A stretch of 64,000 nt of DNA from contig JAZLBZ010000029.1 in NCBI GenBank assembly GCA_045613945.1, positions 8,241 through 72,240 on the forward strand, written 5' to 3'. The DNA comes from HGM04593 sp045613945. GTDB lineage: Bacteria; Bacteroidota; Bacteroidia; Bacteroidales; Bacteroidaceae. A program made the position numbers and the translations under genes. The notes beneath the pieces were generated by a model that saw only the letters and a program-made list of their open reading frames with translations, ran no database searches and was not told where the DNA came from. Shown here one piece after another: positions 59,854 through 64,000 of the stretch. Each line of letters begins with the position of its first letter. Position 1 is the stretch's first letter.

Positions 59854-61188
59854 ATGAAAAAGACACTATTCATCACTGCGCTCATGTCAATGTTCTTTGG
59901 CAGTGTGGCAGCACAGGAGAAATTCAGTTTCAAGTTCTACGGCTTTGTGCGCAACTATGCTTGCTATGACACAAGGGAGAGCTTCACATCCAACAGTGAG
60001 CAGTTCTACTATATGCCAAAGAATGTGTACGACCCCGATAACACTGGTGAAGACCTCAACGCCCAGCCCAACATGATGCTGCTGAGCATCACCACACGCT
60101 TGGGACTCAATATCACAGGCCCCGAGTTCCTGGGCGCCAAGACATCGGCAAAGATTGAGTCGGACTTTGCGGGCTTTGGAACAAGCAACACAGTGCTTCG
60201 CATACGCCAGGCATACGCCAAGATGGACTGGGAGCACAACAAGTTGCTCGTGGGACAGGCATGGCACCCAATGATGGGCGACATGATGCCCGATGTATTC
60301 TCGCTTGAGACCGGTGCACCGTTCACCCCCTTCAGCCGCACACCGCAGTTGCGCTACGACTACACTAACAAGGGCGTTACCCTCACCGCCACAGCACTCT
60401 ATCAGTTCCAGTACACATCCTATGGCCCCAAGAGCGCAACCGACAACACCTCTACAGGCTCGTTCGACTATGCACGCAACGCGGTGGTGCCCGAACTCTA
60501 CTTCCAGTTCATGTACAAGAACGGCGGTTTCCAGGCAGGCGCTGGCGTTGACATGCTCACCATCAAGCCCCGCCAGAACTACAAATGGAATGTACCTGTA
60601 TTGGATGATAACGGTGACCCCACATATGATGCCGACAACAACCCTATTACCGAGAGCAAGCAATTCAAGTGCAACGAGGCGCCAGTCGTGAGCATCACCC
60701 CAACACTCTTTGCATCGTACAAGGCCGACCGCTGGGGCATCAAGGGCCGCGTGACATACGCCCAGAACGCTGCTCACCTGAGCATGATTAGCGGTTACGG
60801 CGTGACAAACATCAAGGATAACGGCGAGTGGGAGTATGGCACAATCAACAGCATTGGCGGCTGGATTGACGCAACCTACAAGCAACCATTGAAAAAAGGT
60901 TACCTGCAGTTCTGCTGCTTTGCCGGCTACACAAAGAACCTGGGTTGCGAAAGCGATATTATGAAAGACAAAAATGGTTATTTGATATTCATGCGTGGCG
61001 AGAAGAACATGGACTACATGTGGCGCGTTGCCCCAAGCATCCTCTACACCCACAATGCGCTGCAAGTTGGTGTTGAGTACAACCCAACCACAGTAGGTTA
61101 CGGCACTCACGACGGCGACTACAAGATGTACAACCCACGTCCTGTCACCAACCACCGCATCTGCGCAATGGTAAAGTACAATTTCTAA
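59854..61188 (+). CDS. Outer-membrane porin-like beta-barrel protein
   Basis: The ATG at 59854, not earlier in-frame starts inside the transporter gene, gives a signal peptide (MKKTLFITALMSMFFGSVAA) and 444 residues. The mature protein has a porin-like opening (KFSFKFYGFVRNYACYD), many alternating strands with aromatic girdles (for example LRIRQAYAKMDWEHNKLLVGQAW) and a final aromatic RICAMVKYNF, resembling DcaP-like porins. It is cotranscribed with the SLC13 transporter 19 bases upstream, so it probably admits small carboxylates. A 439-residue antisense reading frame overlaps it but is a shadow. Confidence 0.85.
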   Translation: MKKTLFITALMSMFFGSVAAQEKFSFKFYGFVRNYACYDTRESFTSNSEQFYYMPKNVYDPDNTGEDLNAQPNMMLLSITTRLGLNITGPEFLGAKTSAKIESDFAGFGTSNTVLRIRQAYAKMDWEHNKLLVGQAWHPMMGDMMPDVFSLETGAPFTPFSRTPQLRYDYTNKGVTLTATALYQFQYTSYGPKSATDNTSTGSFDYARNAVVPELYFQFMYKNGGFQAGAGVDMLTIKPRQNYKWNVPVLDDNGDPTYDADNNPITESKQFKCNEAPVVSITPTLFASYKADRWGIKGRVTYAQNAAHLSMISGYGVTNIKDNGEWEYGTINSIGGWIDATYKQPLKKGYLQFCCFAGYTKNLGCESDIMKDKNGYLIFMRGEKNMDYMWRVAPSILYTHNALQVGVEYNPTTVGYGTHDGDYKMYNPRPVTNHRICAMVKYNF

Positions 61189-61199
61189 CCATGCCGGAG

Positions 61200-61296
61200 T
61201 TGTCATTCTAAAGAAGCAAAGCGACTGAAGAATCTCTGAAGCACAACAGGATTACAAGCTAAATATTAAGATTCTTCACTACGTTCAGAATGACAA
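61200..61296. repeat. Dispersed palindromic repeat (copy C)
   Basis: The arms TTGTCATTCT...GAAGAATCTC and AAGATTCTTC...CAGAATGACAA enclose a divergent centre. This is the best-preserved copy, lying between the porin and GH84 genes. It could act as a bidirectional terminator as well. Confidence 0.75.
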
Positions 61297-61334
61297 ATAC
61301 TGCAAAAACAAAGCAACAACTTAACCAATAGAAT

Positions 61335-63566
61335 ATGAACAAGAAAGTATTGACATTAGGCCTTATGCTTATGGCCGGTTTGGGCGCAACAGCCCAGGTG
61401 AGTCTTGTAAACCCTGTTCCACAGGAGGTTACAACGGCTGCCGAGAATGCAATTTTTGATGCACCCGCAACATGGAGCATCAATACAGCAAAGAGACACC
61501 AGAGCGGCTACATCTATGACGCGCTCATGACAGCAGCACCCGAGGTTGCCAAGAAAGCAAATTTCAAGGTAACGCTTGGTGTGCGTGGCGAGAGCCAGGT
61601 AAACAAATACAAGAAGAATATCCCCGCAAAGAGCGAGGGTTACTTCATGAAGGTAACAGAGAAAGAGGTTGTCATTGCCGGTAACGACGAGAAGGGCCTC
61701 TACTATGGTGTGCAGACACTGCTTGGCATGATGAAGCAGGGCAAACTTGAAGCCTGCACCATCACCGACTGGCCCGACGTTCCTTTCCGAGGCACTGTGG
61801 AGGGTTTCTATGGTACCCCCTGGAGCCACGAGGCACGCAAGAGCCAGCTCGCGTTCTATGGCCGCAACAAGATGAACGTATACATCTATGGTCCAAAGGA
61901 CGACCCCTGGCACCGCGACAAGTGGCGCGAGGCATACCCCGAGGCCGAGGCAAATCGCATTGCCGAACTCGTTGACGTGGCAAAGGCCAACGGCGTGAAC
62001 TTCTACTGGGCCATCCACCCCGGTGTTGACATCAAGTGGAACGATGAGGACCGCGACTTCCTCATGGCAAAACTCGAAATCATGTACCAGCTTGGTGTGC
62101 GCTCATTCGCAGTATTCTTTGACGATATCTGGGGCGAGGGTGCAAAGGCCGACAAGCAGGCAGCCCTCCTCAACTACATCGACGACAACTTTGTACAGGT
62201 TAAGAAGGACGTTGCTCCGCTCATCCTTTGCCCAACAGAGTACAACAAGGGCTGGGCAAACGAAGAGAAAGGCTACTTGCGCACACTCGGCGCCAACCTC
62301 AACAAGGGCATCGAGGTAATGTGGACCGGTAACTCGGTCGTTGCTTGCATCGACAAGCCCACAATGGAATGGATTAACGAGCGCATCGATCGCAAGGGTT
62401 ATATATGGCTCAACTTCCCCGTCAACGACTTCGTTCGCGACCACATCCTCATGGGCCCTGCATACGGTAACGGCCTCGACATCGCAACCGATGTATCGGG
62501 TTTCGTAAGCAACCCAATGGAATACGCCGAGACCTCAAAGATCTCGCTCTACGGCATTGCCGACTACTGCTGGAACATGGAGGAGTATGACTATCAGAGC
62601 AACTGGGAAAAGAGCCTCAAGGACATTCTCCCAAGCAACCACCAGGCACTGCGCGTCTTCGCACTCTACAACAAGGACCTCGGCCCCAACGGTCACGGAT
62701 TCCGTCGTGAGGAGGGTGATGAACTCAAGGAGATTGTTGCCGCAGTTGAAAAGGGCGACTTCATGGGCACAGCAATGCTCAATGTTGCATGCTGCGAACT
62801 GGAGACAGCCTGCGACCTGTTGCTCAACGACAACAGCAACCCACAGTTGCTGCACGAACTCCGCCCCTGGATTATCCAGGGCAAGAACCTTGCAGCATAC
62901 GGTAGAGCTGTGTGCACAATGAAGATGTTTGCCTCAATGAAGGACAACAGCGCATCAACAAGCCAATTCATCAACTTCGAGAACCTCTACAAGCAGGCAC
63001 GCTCATTGCAGAAGCAGATGTTCGATTTTGAGAACAACAAGGCAATGCGCCACCCATACCAGATTGGTACAAAGCTTGGCACAAAGGTGATGCTGCCAAC
63101 CCTCAACAAACTGTTTGCACAGGCAACTGAGGAGTACAATGCAGCACACGGCACTGACTTTGACAAGAACGCCGAGTACAACCCATTCAAACTCACATCT
63201 ACTGTAACACAGCTTGCGCTGCTCCCTGTGAAGCTCAATGGCGACAGAGTGGAGATTGCATCGGCACTCGAGGTCATCAACTGGCAGGCAGGCGGCGAAC
63301 TCATGATTGAGAGCGAGACACCTGTTACATTCCAGGGTATGGACTTCAACTTTGGTGTCAACGGCGTTGCAAAGCACTTCTCACTTGAGTTGTTCGTCAA
63401 CGGCGCATGGCGCGAAGTAAGCCTCCTACACTACAGCGAGAACGATCCAGTCATCCACACAGGCAACGAACTTGGCGGCATGACAGCAACCAAACTGCGC
63501 ATCACCAACAAGAGCGGCGAGGAGCAGAAGGTATACTTCAAGAGTTTCAGTTTTGTAAAACGATAA
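61335..63566 (+). CDS. GH84 beta-N-acetylglucosaminidase (O-GlcNAcase family)
   Basis: GH84 enzymes remove terminal beta-GlcNAc by a substrate-assisted mechanism. The 743-residue protein has a signal peptide (to about 20), an N-terminal beta-alpha domain (about 22-145), the catalytic barrel (about 150-460) and a C-terminal helical and beta domain. The catalytic pair is Asp263-Asp264 in AVFFDDIWGEG. The segment GTVEGFYGTPWSHEA (about 153-167) and YIYGPKDDPW closely resemble the Bacteroides thetaiotaomicron enzyme. Activity is predicted to be on mucin or host glycoprotein GlcNAc. No T9SS sorting domain. A perfect terminator follows. Confidence 0.95.
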   Translation: MNKKVLTLGLMLMAGLGATAQVSLVNPVPQEVTTAAENAIFDAPATWSINTAKRHQSGYIYDALMTAAPEVAKKANFKVTLGVRGESQVNKYKKNIPAKSEGYFMKVTEKEVVIAGNDEKGLYYGVQTLLGMMKQGKLEACTITDWPDVPFRGTVEGFYGTPWSHEARKSQLAFYGRNKMNVYIYGPKDDPWHRDKWREAYPEAEANRIAELVDVAKANGVNFYWAIHPGVDIKWNDEDRDFLMAKLEIMYQLGVRSFAVFFDDIWGEGAKADKQAALLNYIDDNFVQVKKDVAPLILCPTEYNKGWANEEKGYLRTLGANLNKGIEVMWTGNSVVACIDKPTMEWINERIDRKGYIWLNFPVNDFVRDHILMGPAYGNGLDIATDVSGFVSNPMEYAETSKISLYGIADYCWNMEEYDYQSNWEKSLKDILPSNHQALRVFALYNKDLGPNGHGFRREEGDELKEIVAAVEKGDFMGTAMLNVACCELETACDLLLNDNSNPQLLHELRPWIIQGKNLAAYGRAVCTMKMFASMKDNSASTSQFINFENLYKQARSLQKQMFDFENNKAMRHPYQIGTKLGTKVMLPTLNKLFAQATEEYNAAHGTDFDKNAEYNPFKLTSTVTQLALLPVKLNGDRVEIASALEVINWQAGGELMIESETPVTFQGMDFNFGVNGVAKHFSLELFVNGAWREVSLLHYSENDPVIHTGNELGGMTATKLRITNKSGEEQKVYFKSFSFVKR

Positions 63567-63587
63567 ACAGGACACCCCTGCATACAA

Positions 63588-63621
63588 TTTCTCCCCGTTA
63601 CGGCGCCGTAACGGGGAGAAA
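63588..63621 (+). terminator. Terminator of the GH84 gene
   Basis: A perfect 34-base palindrome, TTTCTCCCCGTTACGGC and its complement, 21 bases after the stop. Confidence 0.8.
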
Positions 63622-63710
63622 TATGTTTATAAGGTGGTGGGAGAGCCGGTGAGCAGTGCAAATGGAAACAATGTTTTAGGTAATGATATAGCAGTTGACC
63701 CGGCGGACCC

Positions 63711-63835
63711 TGTCATGCTGAGCGTAGCGAAGTATCTATTTTTAACGCGGTTTTGAGATCCATTGACTTTAGCCCCTGCGGGCGTCGACCTTCGGTTCAC
63801 ATCTAGTTATTCGCTACGCTCGAATAAGATACGAG
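63711..63835. repeat. Partial dispersed palindromic repeat (copy D)
   Basis: TGTCATGCTGAGCGTAGCG (63711-63729) is near-identical to the repeat's left arm; a matching TTCGCTACGCTCGAATAAG follows at about 63810-63828, but the centre (63746-63809) differs. It sits just before a partial gene at the window edge. The stretch 63622-63710 shows nothing notable. Confidence 0.55.
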
Positions 63836-63844
63836 GGGTACGAC

Positions 63845-64000
63845 ATGTTCCGCGTCATTAAATCGCAGAACAGCAAACTCGCTGCAGGCGACACATTCTT
63901 GTGTTACCAGTTCATCCAGCAGCAACCGCTCTACCTACGTTGCCTTGTACATAACAACAGCGAGCCCACAGGCTATGTGTGTGGCAAGGAGGGCGGCATT
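63845..64000 (+). CDS. Unrecognised gene, N-terminal part (cut by window edge)
   Basis: An open frame from the ATG at 63845 runs to the edge without a stop (52 residues), with codon use like its neighbours: MFRVIKSQNSKLAAGDTFLC, then YQFIQQQPLYLRCLVHNNSE and PTGYVCGKEGGI. It has no signal peptide. I do not recognise the family. The frame is open for another 24 codons upstream, across the repeat, so the start is uncertain and a chance frame cannot be excluded. Confidence 0.4.
   Translation, partial: MFRVIKSQNSKLAAGDTFLCYQFIQQQPLYLRCLVHNNSEPTGYVCGKEGGI

Noticed and set aside
59887..61206. 439-residue reading frame antisense to the porin gene
   Set aside because: It overlaps the porin entirely, has no signal, promoter or recognised motif, and its composition (Val/Cys/His-rich) is that of a shadow frame.

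Overview
The window looks like chromosomal DNA of an anaerobic member of the Bacteroidales. The evidence is a SusC/SusD pair, PorU and PorV of the type IX secretion system (T9SS), three OmpH/Skp genes next to bamA, DUF4369/TlpA paralogues, TAnnTTTG-type -7 promoter elements and an almost complete lack of Shine-Dalgarno sequences. A T9SS together with host-glycan enzymes (GH84, GH95) and a DPP11-type peptidase suits a gut or oral Prevotellaceae- or Muribaculaceae-like organism better than Bacteroides itself. The family-level placement is inference.

Layout. 1-8.4 kb: rubrerythrin (cut by the window edge), class I fumarase, HflX, an exported protein with a TonB-C-like end, DprA, a TPR/OmpA-like lipoprotein and XerD. 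8.5-10.7 kb: an O-methyltransferase, RbfA and a LolC/E-type permease on the plus strand. 10.7-19 kb: a minus-strand envelope operon (DUF6242 lipoprotein, DUF6089 barrel, UppS, BamA, three OmpH/Skp-like chaperones, MurI). 19-28.5 kb: a second minus-strand run headed by the redox repressor Rex (FAH-family hydrolase, PorU, PorV, IspF, phosphoesterase, SanA-like protein, RibD). 28.6-32.4 kb: a SUI1/YciH factor, an 82-bp tandem repeat carrying promoter-like elements, PyrE, an SRPBCC-like protein, ArgH and a CPxC/CPxC lipoprotein.

32.4-36.3 kb is an accessory-looking stretch: tRNA-Leu(UAA), a Fic protein with an operator-like GGGACAA array, a probable T9SS cargo protein with an unusual structured 3' end, and a decayed second copy of that cargo's sorting domain. 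36.3-48.7 kb is an eight-gene minus-strand SusC/SusD locus with a DUF4843 protein, a PKD-like lipoprotein, three TlpA-like thioredoxin lipoproteins or exported proteins (one with its resolving Cys changed to Ser) and a related head-domain protein with no thioredoxin fold. 48.9-57.1 kb holds DPP11, an AspT/YidE-type transporter, a GH95 fucosidase, a DRGH nuclease and a two-part LysO exporter. 57.2-64 kb holds a small exported protein, thioredoxin, an SLC13 transporter paired with an outer-membrane porin, and a GH84 hexosaminidase.

Together the genes describe an envelope-rich, proteolytic and glycan-foraging anaerobe. BamA/Skp/LolC-E build the outer membrane. PorU/PorV attach secreted cargo, and the window appears to encode one such cargo. 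Acidic peptides, fucose and N-acetylglucosamine are released outside or in the periplasm and imported. Diverged palindromic repeats (GTCATTCTGAGCG-type) lie in at least four intergenic gaps.
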